This document shows, one piece after another, positions 9,049-17,959 of a stretch of DNA of 35,537 nt (position 1 is the first letter of the stretch; each line of letters begins with the position of its first letter). Below the pieces are notes generated by a model that was not told where the DNA came from, did not search any database, and saw only the letters and a program-made list of their open reading frames with translations. Source of the stretch: Pseudomonas cedrina subsp. fulgida (GTDB lineage: Bacteria > Pseudomonadota > Gammaproteobacteria > Pseudomonadales > Pseudomonadaceae). The stretch covers positions 1-35,537 of the forward strand of contig JAFHKH010000176.1 in the NCBI GenBank assembly GCA_016937595.1, written 5' to 3'. Position numbers and translations under genes: made by a program.

Positions 9049-10149
9049 TCAAAGGAACGCACCAGCAATGGCACACAGACGTGCATCCTCACCCTTTGCT
9101 CCGATGAGTTGCAGGCTGGTTTTAATGGAGGAACCCGGGTATGGAATTGGCAAACTCAATGCCGGGTGCCCGCTCAAGTTGAACGGCCTGAGGAAGCGCG
9201 TCAGATCGATCACCGATTCACCCTTGCATACATCAACCAATAGCGGTGGTAGACGAGGCAAACTCGGAAGGACGAGTGTATCGAAGCGTTCCAGCAAATG
9301 GTCGACCTGTTCGCTGAATGCCATGCGCACCGCATGCGCAGCTTGTACGGCCACGGCATCGGTGTTGGCCGCACGCAGTAACCTCGCCTCAATATCGGCA
9401 CCCAGTAAAGCCTGGCCGGTGTAATGACCATAAGCAGCCCACGTTTCAGCATTAATGACGGTCAATGCAGCTTCGAATGCCTGATCAAGAAGCGGCAGCG
9501 TGACGACTTCCCAGGCCCAGCCGCGACGATTCATCTCGTCCCGTATGGCTTGCTCAATCGCAGGATCGCAAGAAACATCCACTAGACCTACCCGGAATTG
9601 CCCGAGAGGCTTATGCGCCGAGAAAGTTGAGTCCATTGAAGTCATCGCAGCCATGAGCGTCTCGAGATCACGAGCCATGGGGCCTACAACATCAAGAGAA
9701 CTGGAAGCCGGATACACACCGTGACGACTCAAACGACCGAACGATGGCTTGAGACCTAAGACCCCACAGCAGGCAGCCGGCATGCGCACAGAACCTCCTG
9801 TATCAGTACCCAATGCCACATCCACATTTCCCTGAGCAACGATGACCGCTGAGCCACTGGAAGACCCACCAGGTATCCGATCCGGTGCCTGTGGATTAAC
9901 GGGTGTTCCAGCCCACTCGTTGATACCGGTCACACCGAAAGCCAGCTCATGCAGCACAGTCTTGCCAATGATTTGCCAACCATCGTCGAGAAGTGCCTTC
10001 ACAACAGTTGCATGGTCTTGGGCTGGCGGGGCGTGTTCGAAAGCACGACTCCCACAGCGAGTTGGCCAACCTGCCACATCCAAAGAATCCTTGATGGCGA
10101 CAGTCCGACCCGGCCCCCCGATGCAACCTTCAATGACCAGCGGGCTCAC
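9049..10149 (-). CDS. Amidase-signature hydrolase, IacH-like paralogue
   Basis: The 366-residue protein has the amidase-signature catalytic triad: Lys20 (TVAIKDS), cis-Ser96 in GGSSSGSA and nucleophile Ser120 in GTDTGGSVRMPA. The S96-S120 spacing of 24 fits the family. These enzymes hydrolyse amide bonds. The C-terminal RPFNLSGHPALSLP matches the partial iacH product at 35355-35537, so it is a paralogue. It starts at GTG and overlaps the stop of the upstream SnoaL-like gene (GTGA), indicating translational coupling. In auxin clusters IacH is dispensable or of unclear role; hydrolysis of an amide conjugate or of a lactam intermediate is plausible. The product is shorter than most amidases (about 450 residues). 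Confidence 0.85.
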   Translation of the reverse strand: MSPLVIEGCIGGPGRTVAIKDSLDVAGWPTRCGSRAFEHAPPAQDHATVVKALLDDGWQIIGKTVLHELAFGVTGINEWAGTPVNPQAPDRIPGGSSSGSAVIVAQGNVDVALGTDTGGSVRMPAACCGVLGLKPSFGRLSRHGVYPASSSLDVVGPMARDLETLMAAMTSMDSTFSAHKPLGQFRVGLVDVSCDPAIEQAIRDEMNRRGWAWEVVTLPLLDQAFEAALTVINAETWAAYGHYTGQALLGADIEARLLRAANTDAVAVQAAHAVRMAFSEQVDHLLERFDTLVLPSLPRLPPLLVDVCKGESVIDLTRFLRPFNLSGHPALSLPIPYPGSSIKTSLQLIGAKGEDARLCAIAGAFL

Positions 10150-10652
10150 AGTGACGCCCCCTGGACATTCTCGAGACGAAAGGCATCAACGCGTTCAGTT
10201 GAAAAAGAGGAGATGCGCCAGGCGTCTGCCTCCCAGAGAAATTCCACGCTGAGGGCGGCGACAATTGATTCGGATTGGCCAGATTCGTAGCGACTGAGTT
10301 GCTGCATTACCCATCGGCCTTTGGCTTGAAAACCATCGACAGATATCTGCTCACCGGAAAGAAAGTGCATATTTGACAGAAAGTGTGGAGCCGGCGGCAG
10401 GTAACTCATGAGCATCGCCACTATCGCTTTGCGTCCGTCTACACGACCAAACTTAAGGGCATACCGAGATCCGACCCCCTGCCACACTGCGTCCTGGCAG
10501 AACAATTGGCCCAGCTCGCTTTCGCGTGTTTCAGGCCCGGGAACGTCGCACAAAAACATATACCGATTCAGTAAATGGCGAACCGCAGATTCGGCCTCAA
10601 GTACCCGAATACGCTCTTCCAGAAGGGAAATGTCAGAAATGGGGGAAATCAT
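10146..10652 (-). CDS. SnoaL/NTF2-like protein, IacI-like paralogue
   Basis: I chose the ATG at 10652 because AGGAG lies 7 bp upstream; the frame is open further out to 10739. The protein is 168 residues with an N-terminal helix (LLEERIRVLEAESAVRHLLN), the NRYMFLCD segment and a HFLSNMHFLSGE strand typical of the SnoaL-like polyketide-cyclase/dehydratase-related fold. The IacI protein encoded at 34823-35353 aligns along its whole length at moderate identity (shared NRYM.LCD and NMHFL/NVHFL segments). The molecular role in auxin breakdown is not settled in my knowledge. The gene overlaps the amidase gene by 4 bp, so the two probably act together. It is divergent from the amine-oxidation genes starting at 11132. 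Confidence 0.82.
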   Translation of the reverse strand: MISPISDISLLEERIRVLEAESAVRHLLNRYMFLCDVPGPETRESELGQLFCQDAVWQGVGSRYALKFGRVDGRKAIVAMLMSYLPPAPHFLSNMHFLSGEQISVDGFQAKGRWVMQQLSRYESGQSESIVAALSVEFLWEADAWRISSFSTERVDAFRLENVQGASL

Positions 10653-11131
10653 GAAAAGGCTCCTGTCGAATTTGCAAAAACAAGACAAGGAAATTACTGA
10701 CATAGAAATCGGGCCACAATCACAGTAACCAGGGATCATGTTGCTTTTTAGGCAATGATGTTGATCGGTGCTTGACCGGAATAGCCGCCATACCCTGCTA
10801 GAGCAAGCGTTGTCATTACCACAACAAGTGTCGCCTCGAATGTCATCGAGTTCAAAAAAACGAACTGTAGGATAAGCGTGGTCTGTTACCTAGTTTAGCT
10901 TGAGCGCCAGAACTCATGCCGAATGCTCCAAGGCTGATTTGGAGCAGTTAAGCGCCGAAAAAAGCGCATAACCGTTATGGCCCGATTATTCGAAGGCCCT
11001 GCGATTTGGACCGTTCGATTCAGAATGACAACGGCGTTGAAGGTTAGAGCGCAACCGGTCAGATCACGTCCCCGCTGAGAAAGGTTCGTATCAGCGGCAA
11101 GAGCAGTATTTCAAAATGAGCATCAACGACT
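10653..11131. promoter_or_regulatory. Divergent intergenic control region
   Basis: This 479-bp region separates the minus-strand SnoaL/amidase pair from the plus-strand amine-oxidation genes. No gene is seen. It should hold both promoters. Two inverted repeats stand out: AGTTC/GAACT at 10849-10853/10862-10866, and GCTCCAA/TTGGAGC at 10925-10931/10939-10945 (7-bp arms, 7-bp spacer). The second is a good operator-sized dyad. Confidence 0.5.
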
Positions 11132-12270
11132 ATGCACAACTTACCCAATATTGATTTCATTTACCTCTCCGAACCGGACATGATTCAGGCGGGCGTTACC
11201 AATATGGCAGCCTGCGTTGACACGATGGAAGAAATGTTTTCCCTGATGTACCACGGCGACTACCGAATGGCAGGTCCCAATAACAATTCCCACGGATCTG
11301 TGGTGGTATTTCCCGAAGACTCACCTTTTCCGGCATGCCCAAACCTACCCCCGATCGACGCTTCATGGCGATGCCTGCATACCTTGGCGGTCAATTTCGG
11401 ACAGCCGGGATGAAATGGTACGGATCCAACATCGCGAATAGAGAGAAGGGCCTCCCCCGCTCCATCCTTCTGTTCGTACTCAACGATGCCGATACGGGCG
11501 CTCCTCTGGCAATCATGTCAGCGAATCTTCTTTCTGCTTATCGAACAGGCGCCGTGCCTGGCGTAGGCGCCCGCCATCTGGCCAAAAAGAATTCGAAGGT
11601 GGTTGGCATCCTGGGTCCAGGTGTGATGGCGAAGACCTCACTTTCGGCATTCGTTGCCGAATGTCCTGAGATTGACACAGTTAAAGTCAAGGGACGCGGC
11701 CAAAAAAATATCGATGCGTTTACATCGTGGGTTCGTGAAACTTTTCCGCAGATTGTCAACATTCATGTGGTTGACACCAACGAAGCTGTGGTACGCGACT
11801 GTGACATCGTCACATTCTGCAATTCCGGAGCAATTGGTGATGCCTCTGCCTATCCTGTGGTGAAGCGTGAATGGGTAAGCCCTGGTACGTTCCTGTCCAT
11901 GCCCGCCTTGACGAGTATCGATGAAGGCATGCAGTCACCCGACATCCGCAAGGTTCTGGACAATCCTTCTCTCTACCAGGCATGGCATGAAGAAAATCCC
12001 AAGCCAGTGCACAACATCGTGCCAGTAGTGGGCATCCAATTCCTGGATCTGATCGACGAAGGAAAAATGTCACCTGACCAGCTCGAGGATCTGGGCAAGA
12101 TTGTTGTCGGTGAAGCACCTGGCCGCAAAAACGACGATGAAATCATCATCATGTCGGTCGGCGGTATGCCAGTAGAAGATGTTGCGTGGGGCACCGTGAT
12201 TTATCGGAACGCATGCAAAAAAGGCATAGGAGTCAAACTTAATCTCTGGGAAACCCCAACGCTAAGTTGA
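11132..12270 (+). pseudogene. Ornithine cyclodeaminase/mu-crystallin family protein, possible amine-oxidase accessory subunit, frameshifted
   Basis: Two frames join into one protein of about 379 residues. The first runs from ATG 11132 up to PEDSPFP, and the second continues as MPKPTPDRRFMAMPAYLGG to the stop at 12270. The break lies at 11331-11334, where CCGGC stands in place of an expected CCGGGC, a one-base loss. The rest is intact, with the Rossmann block VVGILGPGVMAKTSL and the end VGGMPVEDVAWGTVIYRNA. Members of this family are NAD(P)-dependent deaminases or imine reductases. I recall close relatives carrying the database name tyramine oxidase subunit B, which I cannot verify here. RidA-like and FAD-oxidase genes follow directly. 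Read as it stands the gene is broken; a sequencing error is a real alternative. Confidence 0.8.
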
Positions 12271-12323
12271 GCCCGCACGGCCACCGCGCCTTCTGAGTCT
12301 TCATTGAATATCGGACACTCCAC

Positions 12324-12764
12324 ATGAAAGAAGTTATCGACGTTATTAAAGTTAAAACCGGATCCAAGTTTGAGGAGCTGGGCAGCTATTCGCGCCTGAT
12401 CGCCGTCGGCGATCTGATTTTCGTATCCAATACCGCCGGCCGCAATCCCGCCACAAAGGAAATGCCCGAAGACCCGGCGGAGCAGACCCTTCAAGTCTTG
12501 GCCAATATAGAACATGCCCTTTCGGCCGTTGACGCTTCGCTTGGCGATATCGTTGCCGCGCGCGTGTTCATTCCGTTTGCGAAGGACATAGATATCGTAA
12601 TGGCCACCTACGCAGAAAAAATGCGAGGTATTAATCCAACGCTGACGCTGACCAGCCCTCCCCTGGGATCTGAGATATACAAAGTTGAAATTGAAGTCAC
12701 CGCCTATCGCGGGGTTTCAAAGGTCAATGTCAAAGAAATCACGATGACTCATAACAATACGTGA
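12324..12764 (+). CDS. RidA/YjgF-family protein lacking the usual arginine
   Basis: This 146-residue protein has the RidA family layout (GDLIFVSNTAGRNP near residue 35, the TLQVLANIEHAL helix, and a VEIEVTAYRG strand near the end). Canonical members use an arginine near position 105 to bind the carboxylate of 2-iminoacids and hydrolyse the imine. Here the aligned stretch reads NPTLTLTSPP with no arginine; by my alignment the position is Leu. Activity on imino acids is therefore doubtful, and a role with imines lacking a carboxylate, such as those made from amines, would fit. It lies 53 bp after the cyclodeaminase-like gene and 69 bp before a FAD oxidase gene, probably one operon. Confidence 0.88.
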   Translation: MKEVIDVIKVKTGSKFEELGSYSRLIAVGDLIFVSNTAGRNPATKEMPEDPAEQTLQVLANIEHALSAVDASLGDIVAARVFIPFAKDIDIVMATYAEKMRGINPTLTLTSPPLGSEIYKVEIEVTAYRGVSKVNVKEITMTHNNT

Positions 12765-12833
12765 CACTTAGCAGCCGCAGGGCGTAGCGATTCAGTGCAC
12801 TTTCGATAACGTACAGTATCAAGGATAAGAAAC

Positions 12834-14138
12834 TTGGCCCCCTCTATCTCTCCCGTTCAGACTTCTGTCGTTCTTCCTGCCGCCACGACAGTGGTGGTGA
12901 TCGGAGGGGGTATTATCGGACTCACTGCGGCATTGTCGCTGGCAGAACGTGGCATACCCGTCACAGTACTTGAAAAGGGCCGAATTGCTGGCGAACAATC
13001 CTCGCGAAATCTGGGGTGGATCAGGAAAATGGCGCGGGCCAAACTGGACCTCCCTCTTTCAATCGCTGCAGAAAAACTATGGAGCACCATGGCGCAACGG
13101 CTCAATGCCGATGTTGGCTACAGACAGACCGGTATTTTATATACCGCCAGCTCAGCCTCGGAAATGGCTGCACATCAAGAATGGTTGAACTCAGTCGCTG
13201 ATGCCTCGCTCGACTCACGCCTGGTCACGGCGAGAGAAATCGCTGATCTTTCTCCAGGGTGCACCGTCGATTGGGCAGGCGGAATTTATACAGCCTCTGA
13301 TGGCCGAGCAGAACCTACTCTTGCCAGCAGTGCCATCGCACGGGCGGCTATTGCAAAAGGCGTTATCATCGTGGAGAACTGCGCGGTGCGAACGCTCTCC
13401 ATGTCGGCAGGCAGAGTAAGCGGTGTTGTAACCGAGCGGGGGGAAGTGCGTTGCGATAACGTAATCCTTTCCGGCGGCATGTGGTCGAGACGCTTCCTGG
13501 CTACCTGCGGTGTTCCCCTCTTGACGTTACCGGTAGTCGCCTCAGTCCTTCGAACGGCTCCTCTGACGATAGAGGGCATGACTGAAGTCGCAGTAGGCAC
13601 TCCAGATATCTCTTTTCGCAAACATCAGGACGGCGGATACATCATTACAAACCGGGGAGCTTTCATGGTGCCGATCGTGCCTGACAGCTTGATGATCGGG
13701 CATCATTACTTTTCCACACTGCGCTCCCAATGGAAAAACATGAATCTTTCCCTGGGACGAGAGTTCATGACAGAACTGGCCCTGTCGCGACGCAGTTCTG
13801 ACCAAGGTGCCTCTGCTTTCGAGCAGAGACGGACAATAGACCCAAACGTCAATCACGGACTGAATCGGGCTGCATTACGCAATCTCACTGAAGCTTGGCC
13901 CGCGTTTAAAAACGCGACCATAGAGCTTGAGTGGGCTGGGATGATCGATGTAACCCCGGACGGCCTCCCAGTGATATCCCCCGTGGATAAAATTCCGGGC
14001 TTGACGCTTGCTTCCGGATTCTCAGGGCATGGTTTTGGCACCTCTCCAGCAGCCGGACAACTGGTCGCTGATCTCGTCACTGGCGACACACCCATAGTTA
14101 ATCCCGCACCGTATCACCTCAAGCGCCAGCACCGCTGA
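12834..14138 (+). CDS. FAD-dependent oxidoreductase (DadA/DAO family), probable amine or amino acid oxidase
   Basis: The 434-residue protein has an N-terminal FAD-binding dinucleotide motif (VVVIGGGIIGLTAALSL, Gly24-x-Gly26-x2-Gly29) and the DAO-family C-terminal block (GFSGHGFGTSPAAGQLVADL). This group oxidises the C-N bond of amino acids or secondary and primary amines to an imine, passing electrons to oxygen or the respiratory chain. The start is a TTG with AAGGA upstream. With the RidA-like gene before it and an aldehyde dehydrogenase gene downstream, amine to imine to aldehyde to acid is a coherent chain. No transmembrane segment is seen, so a cytosolic or peripheral enzyme is expected. 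A D-amino acid dehydrogenase is the main alternative. Confidence 0.85.
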   Translation: MAPSISPVQTSVVLPAATTVVVIGGGIIGLTAALSLAERGIPVTVLEKGRIAGEQSSRNLGWIRKMARAKLDLPLSIAAEKLWSTMAQRLNADVGYRQTGILYTASSASEMAAHQEWLNSVADASLDSRLVTAREIADLSPGCTVDWAGGIYTASDGRAEPTLASSAIARAAIAKGVIIVENCAVRTLSMSAGRVSGVVTERGEVRCDNVILSGGMWSRRFLATCGVPLLTLPVVASVLRTAPLTIEGMTEVAVGTPDISFRKHQDGGYIITNRGAFMVPIVPDSLMIGHHYFSTLRSQWKNMNLSLGREFMTELALSRRSSDQGASAFEQRRTIDPNVNHGLNRAALRNLTEAWPAFKNATIELEWAGMIDVTPDGLPVISPVDKIPGLTLASGFSGHGFGTSPAAGQLVADLVTGDTPIVNPAPYHLKRQHR

Positions 14139-14374
14139 TCAAGCCAGGCAATCAGGGGTACCTCAGCATCAAGAGTCCCATAGAACGTTAAACGTGCAAT
14201 CTAGAACCGCAAATTTCGGCGCAGACAGAAACGCCTTCTTAGATCAAAAAGCTATAAAGATATTGTAGGTCACCGACCAAAAAAACTAGCCCGCAGTATT
14301 GCTTACCGGCATTCACTAGCATAGATTCGTCAGCATAATAAAAAACTTGATGATGCGAACCGTGCGAGGCGCCC

Positions 14375-15373
14375 ATGATGAATTCCCAAACTGAGCTTCA
14401 AGATCAACGCTTCAAGTATCTGTATTTGAGCTCCAGACTGGGAACCATGCGCGCGGCGGCCGAAGAGCTGGAGCTCGCCGTCTCCTCCATCAGTCGCCAG
14501 ATTGCAAAACTGGAGTCCGATCTCGGTATTCAGCTCATACAAGAAGGTACTCACAGGATCTGCCTGACCGCCGCTGGTCAGGCTGCAGTTGATTATTATG
14601 TTGAGCGTATGGGTCATCACAATCAACTTTTGAAAAAACTCGGCCAACTCAAGGAAGGATATTTAAATAGAACAAGCATTGCGGTGGGCGAAGGACTGCT
14701 TAGCACTCAGGCCATAGGTGAGCTTTATCAATTTTTCAAAGCTAACCGACAATCGCACACTGAGCTTTTGATTGCGCCCTCTCACGAAGTTGAGCGAATG
14801 GTCGCTGAAGACGAAGCAGATATAGGATTGGTGTTTTCCCCTACCAAGACCGCCAACATCAATAGGCTCCATTCTTTCGATCAACCCATGAGAGCTATTG
14901 TTCACCCCGACCACCCGCTGGCGGGCAGATCGATACTCAGTCTTCAAGACCTGACTGACGAAGATATTGTTCTCCCCCCACCTGAGTACCGGATCAGAGG
15001 GATTATTGATCAGTTGCAAAGTGAAAGCAGCGCTCACTTCCAGCCTTACATTACTTCAAACTCACTGAAGATAATGTTGGATCTCACGCGTAATGGCATA
15101 GCCTCGACAATACTCAGTGACTTTCCCGTCATTGATGAGTTATGCAACGGCACGTTAAAAGCTATTCCTATCGATTATCACGCATTGAATGTAACACAAG
15201 TACAAATTATTTCGCGCCAATCCAGGAAACTGTCCCCTCTTTCGCGTGATTTGGTGCATTACTTGGCAATGGCGATAAATGCACAGATTCGGCGCATTCG
15301 TGATTGCACCAGCAGAAATCCCAATAAGATTTTCTTGGTCCGGAAAAATGCCATAGCTACGGCAGTTGACTAG
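14375..15373 (+). CDS. LysR-family transcriptional regulator
   Basis: The 332-residue product has an N-terminal winged helix-turn-helix (about residues 12-70; MRAAAEELELAVSSISRQIA) and a LysR-type effector-binding domain (about 95-300). The effector domain has the HPDHPLAG motif common in this family. The ATGATG start (14375 or 14378) follows GAGGCGCCC. It lies downstream of the amine-oxidation genes in the same direction, separated by 236 bp, and its 3' end overlaps the convergent TetR gene by 17 bp. Control of the local catabolic genes by an aromatic or amine effector is inference. Confidence 0.9.
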   Translation: MMNSQTELQDQRFKYLYLSSRLGTMRAAAEELELAVSSISRQIAKLESDLGIQLIQEGTHRICLTAAGQAAVDYYVERMGHHNQLLKKLGQLKEGYLNRTSIAVGEGLLSTQAIGELYQFFKANRQSHTELLIAPSHEVERMVAEDEADIGLVFSPTKTANINRLHSFDQPMRAIVHPDHPLAGRSILSLQDLTDEDIVLPPPEYRIRGIIDQLQSESSAHFQPYITSNSLKIMLDLTRNGIASTILSDFPVIDELCNGTLKAIPIDYHALNVTQVQIISRQSRKLSPLSRDLVHYLAMAINAQIRRIRDCTSRNPNKIFLVRKNAIATAVD

Positions 15374-15989
15374 CCTCTTTTTTCTGAGCGATATTTTCCA
15401 TGATTCTCCATATGATGGATTTAGCGTCTTGAACTATTCGTTCATAATTTTCTGCATCCGGCCAATCCACCATGTAAAGCACCATAATGCCATCGATATG
15501 TAACAGCACCTGGGTTGCGACCCGTTTGATGGTCTCACGCGATGCATCAGGGTAAACCCTGGTAAGGATTGTCGAAAATTTTCGCCTATTGACTCTGTAC
15601 AGTTTACGCTGAAAAAGGCGAGCCTCTACATCCCGGAGTGCCATCCCCCAAAGCTCGACGAAGATAGCTGTAACATCCAGTCGCATGAGATCGCTAAACA
15701 AATAATCCAACACAGCACACATCTGTTGTTCGGGACTATTGTAGGACTCCATCATTATAAGTTTATAATTTCTCAGATAGTCATTCACGGTATACCTGAC
15801 CATCTCCAAAAATAGTTGATCTTTGGTCGGAAAAAAATATTGAAGATGACTCAGCGACATATCGACTTTTTTAGCCACGCTTCTCATGCTGAATCCAGTA
15901 TTTCCTGAGTCGAGAAATACCAGCCTTGCCTCGACCAAAATAGCCGTACGCCTCTCTTCAGTCTTTTGATTGTTTTTAGCAATCCTCAT
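15357..15989 (-). CDS. TetR-family transcriptional regulator
   Basis: The ATG at 15989 is chosen because AAGGAAA lies just upstream; the frame extends further without good signals. The 210-residue protein has a TetR DNA-binding helix-turn-helix (about residues 10-57; SMRSVAKKVDMSLSHLQYFF) and an all-helical C-terminal effector domain. The HTH resembles the BetI/TetR type with a FPTKDQLF segment. It is transcribed divergently from an aldehyde dehydrogenase gene. Two adjacent palindromes at 16065-16095 in the gap are candidate operators for autoregulation and control of the dehydrogenase and reductase genes. Confidence 0.9.
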   Translation of the reverse strand: MRIAKNNQKTEERRTAILVEARLVFLDSGNTGFSMRSVAKKVDMSLSHLQYFFPTKDQLFLEMVRYTVNDYLRNYKLIMMESYNSPEQQMCAVLDYLFSDLMRLDVTAIFVELWGMALRDVEARLFQRKLYRVNRRKFSTILTRVYPDASRETIKRVATQVLLHIDGIMVLYMVDWPDAENYERIVQDAKSIIWRIMENIAQKKEASQLP

Positions 15990-16372
15990 TGAGAATTTCC
16001 TTTTTACCTGAAAATTCCAGAAATTATACAGCACTCTTAATTCGCCTTAAAGCCCATACTTGCTTGTATTCCATACAGGCCAGATATACCTGGCCGGTTA
16101 GATGCACTACTTTTTTAGCCGATATCGTCATCGTCTCAGCTTAGTGCAGTCGTGCTCCACGACCTAGGGCACGATCAGCAAAAACCAATCCGCCCTACAC
16201 GCAAGTGAGGCATTGGACGCACCACCTGGATGATTCGCCTTTGTTGCAGCAAGGGCAACAATAGGTACCTCTGCTGTCATTGTCCAACTCTTGACGGTAC
16301 GGGATATTAATTTCCATTATATTCCGCTAGTACGATAGCGGCCCCTGAAACAATAACAATGGGCATTCGATC
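15990..16372. other. Divergent intergenic region between TetR and aldehyde dehydrogenase genes
   Basis: No gene is seen in these 383 bp. The region carries two abutting palindromes near the TetR gene start (annotated separately) and presumably both promoters. Confidence 0.6.
16065..16095. promoter_or_regulatory. Two abutting palindromes, candidate TetR operator
   Basis: TGTAT-TCC-ATACA at 16065-16077 is followed without a gap by GGCCAG-ATATAC-CTGGCC at 16078-16095; all arms are perfect. They lie 76 bp upstream of the TetR start and 278 bp upstream of the dehydrogenase start. The size and placement match TetR-family operators, but which palindrome is bound cannot be read from sequence. Confidence 0.5.
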
Positions 16373-17893
16373 ATGACATTGGCAAATAACTACGAACACC
16401 TCACCGCTGGGGCTAAATCCAGAATCGGCAAACGCACTCAAATCTTCATTAATGGTGAGTTCAGGGACCCGCACTCAGAAAAATACTTTTCTATCGCCGA
16501 TCCTAGTAACGGTCTTGAATTAGGTCAAATCGCACAAGCAGACCAATTTGACGTCGACCTGGCAGTTGCCGCTGCACGCAAGGCATTTGAAGACAGCGCC
16601 TGGTCCAGAATGAGACCCTATCAACGTGAAGCTTTGATGCTGCGGCTCGCTGATTTGATTGCGGAAAATGCTCAGGAGCTTTCTGAACTCGAGACGCTCA
16701 GCAGTGGCCGCCTTATTCGAAACACTCGCGCATTCGATGCGGACCTGTCGGTTTATACGCTGCGTTATATGGCGGGGTGGTCCACTAAAATCTCTGGAAA
16801 AACCCTGGATTTGTCCGTTCCTTACCTTCCGGATCAAAAATTCTTTGGTTTCACAAAACGATCGCCACTGGGTGTCGTAGCAGCAATTACCCCGTGGAAC
16901 GTGCCGCTTTGCCAAGCGGTCTGGAAATTGGCACCTGTTCTTGCAACGGGGTGCACTGTTGTTCTTAAGCCCGCAGAGCAAACCCCGTTCACTACTTTGC
17001 GTCTGGCGGAGCTGTGTAATGAAGCTGGTATTCCACCTGGCGTTGTCAATGTCATTACCGGCCTAGGTCATGAAGTGGGTGCGGCGCTTGTTGAGCACCC
17101 TGGCGTGGACAAGATAAGTTTTACAGGCTCGACTGAGACAGGGAAACGAATCGCCGCAATAGCAGCGCCCCTGATGAAAAAATACACGCTTGAACTCGGC
17201 GGTAAGTCACCGGTCGTCATCGCCGAAGATGCCGATCTGAACATCGCTATTCCCGGCGCTGCCTGGGCTATTTTCGGTAACCATGGTCAAAACTGCTGCG
17301 CAGGTTCTCGGCTGTACGTCCACGAACGCCACTACGCCGAAGTCACTGCGGGAGTCGCTGAAATCGCACGGACCATCAAAATTGGCCCGGGTCTGGATTT
17401 AAGTTCGCAGATGGGCCCACTCGTTCATCACGCCCACCGCGACAAGGTGATGAGCATGATCCACCAGGGCCTTGAATCCGGTGCAGAATTACTGTGTGGG
17501 GGCGAAACGATCAACAGCCCTGGTGCTTATATTCAGCCTACTATTTTGACCGACCTTACAAACAACAGCATCACATCCCAAAAGGAGATTTTTGGGCCGG
17601 TGCTAACAGCCTTTTCCTTCAAGGACGACCGTGAGGTTATCCAGCGCGCCAATGCGACCTCATTTGGTTTGGGGGCCAGTATCTGGACCAAAAACGTTGA
17701 TCGGATCACGAGCTTCTTCGGCGGCGTGAAGGCAGGCACTATCTGGATCAATAACCACAATGTGCTGGATCTCAGTCTCCCCTTCGGCGGCATGAAGGAT
17801 TCAGGCGCAGGTCATGAATTGGGTGAAGAAGGCTTACTCGCCCACACGTCACTCAAGGCCGGTGTTATGCGTGTTTTTGATCAGGCTGAATGA
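16373..17893 (+). CDS. NAD(P)-dependent aldehyde dehydrogenase
   Basis: The 506-residue protein shows all ALDH landmarks: the Rossmann SFTGSTETGKRI segment, general base Glu274 in LELGGKSP, and nucleophile Cys308 in GQNCCAGSR. The 34-residue spacing between Glu and Cys matches the family, as does the length. It oxidises an aldehyde to a carboxylate. It is the natural next step after the amine oxidase encoded at 12834 and could make an aryl- or indole-acetic acid; that substrate is inferred. The next gene, an oxygenase reductase, follows 66 bp later in the same direction, so oxidation of the aldehyde and of the ring are probably co-expressed. Confidence 0.93.
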   Translation: MTLANNYEHLTAGAKSRIGKRTQIFINGEFRDPHSEKYFSIADPSNGLELGQIAQADQFDVDLAVAAARKAFEDSAWSRMRPYQREALMLRLADLIAENAQELSELETLSSGRLIRNTRAFDADLSVYTLRYMAGWSTKISGKTLDLSVPYLPDQKFFGFTKRSPLGVVAAITPWNVPLCQAVWKLAPVLATGCTVVLKPAEQTPFTTLRLAELCNEAGIPPGVVNVITGLGHEVGAALVEHPGVDKISFTGSTETGKRIAAIAAPLMKKYTLELGGKSPVVIAEDADLNIAIPGAAWAIFGNHGQNCCAGSRLYVHERHYAEVTAGVAEIARTIKIGPGLDLSSQMGPLVHHAHRDKVMSMIHQGLESGAELLCGGETINSPGAYIQPTILTDLTNNSITSQKEIFGPVLTAFSFKDDREVIQRANATSFGLGASIWTKNVDRITSFFGGVKAGTIWINNHNVLDLSLPFGGMKDSGAGHELGEEGLLAHTSLKAGVMRVFDQAE

Positions 17894-17959
17894 AGATTGG
17901 CGAGCTTTTTTAAACCCACTATATGAATTGTCTTCGCACGTGCGTACAGGTATTACCCG

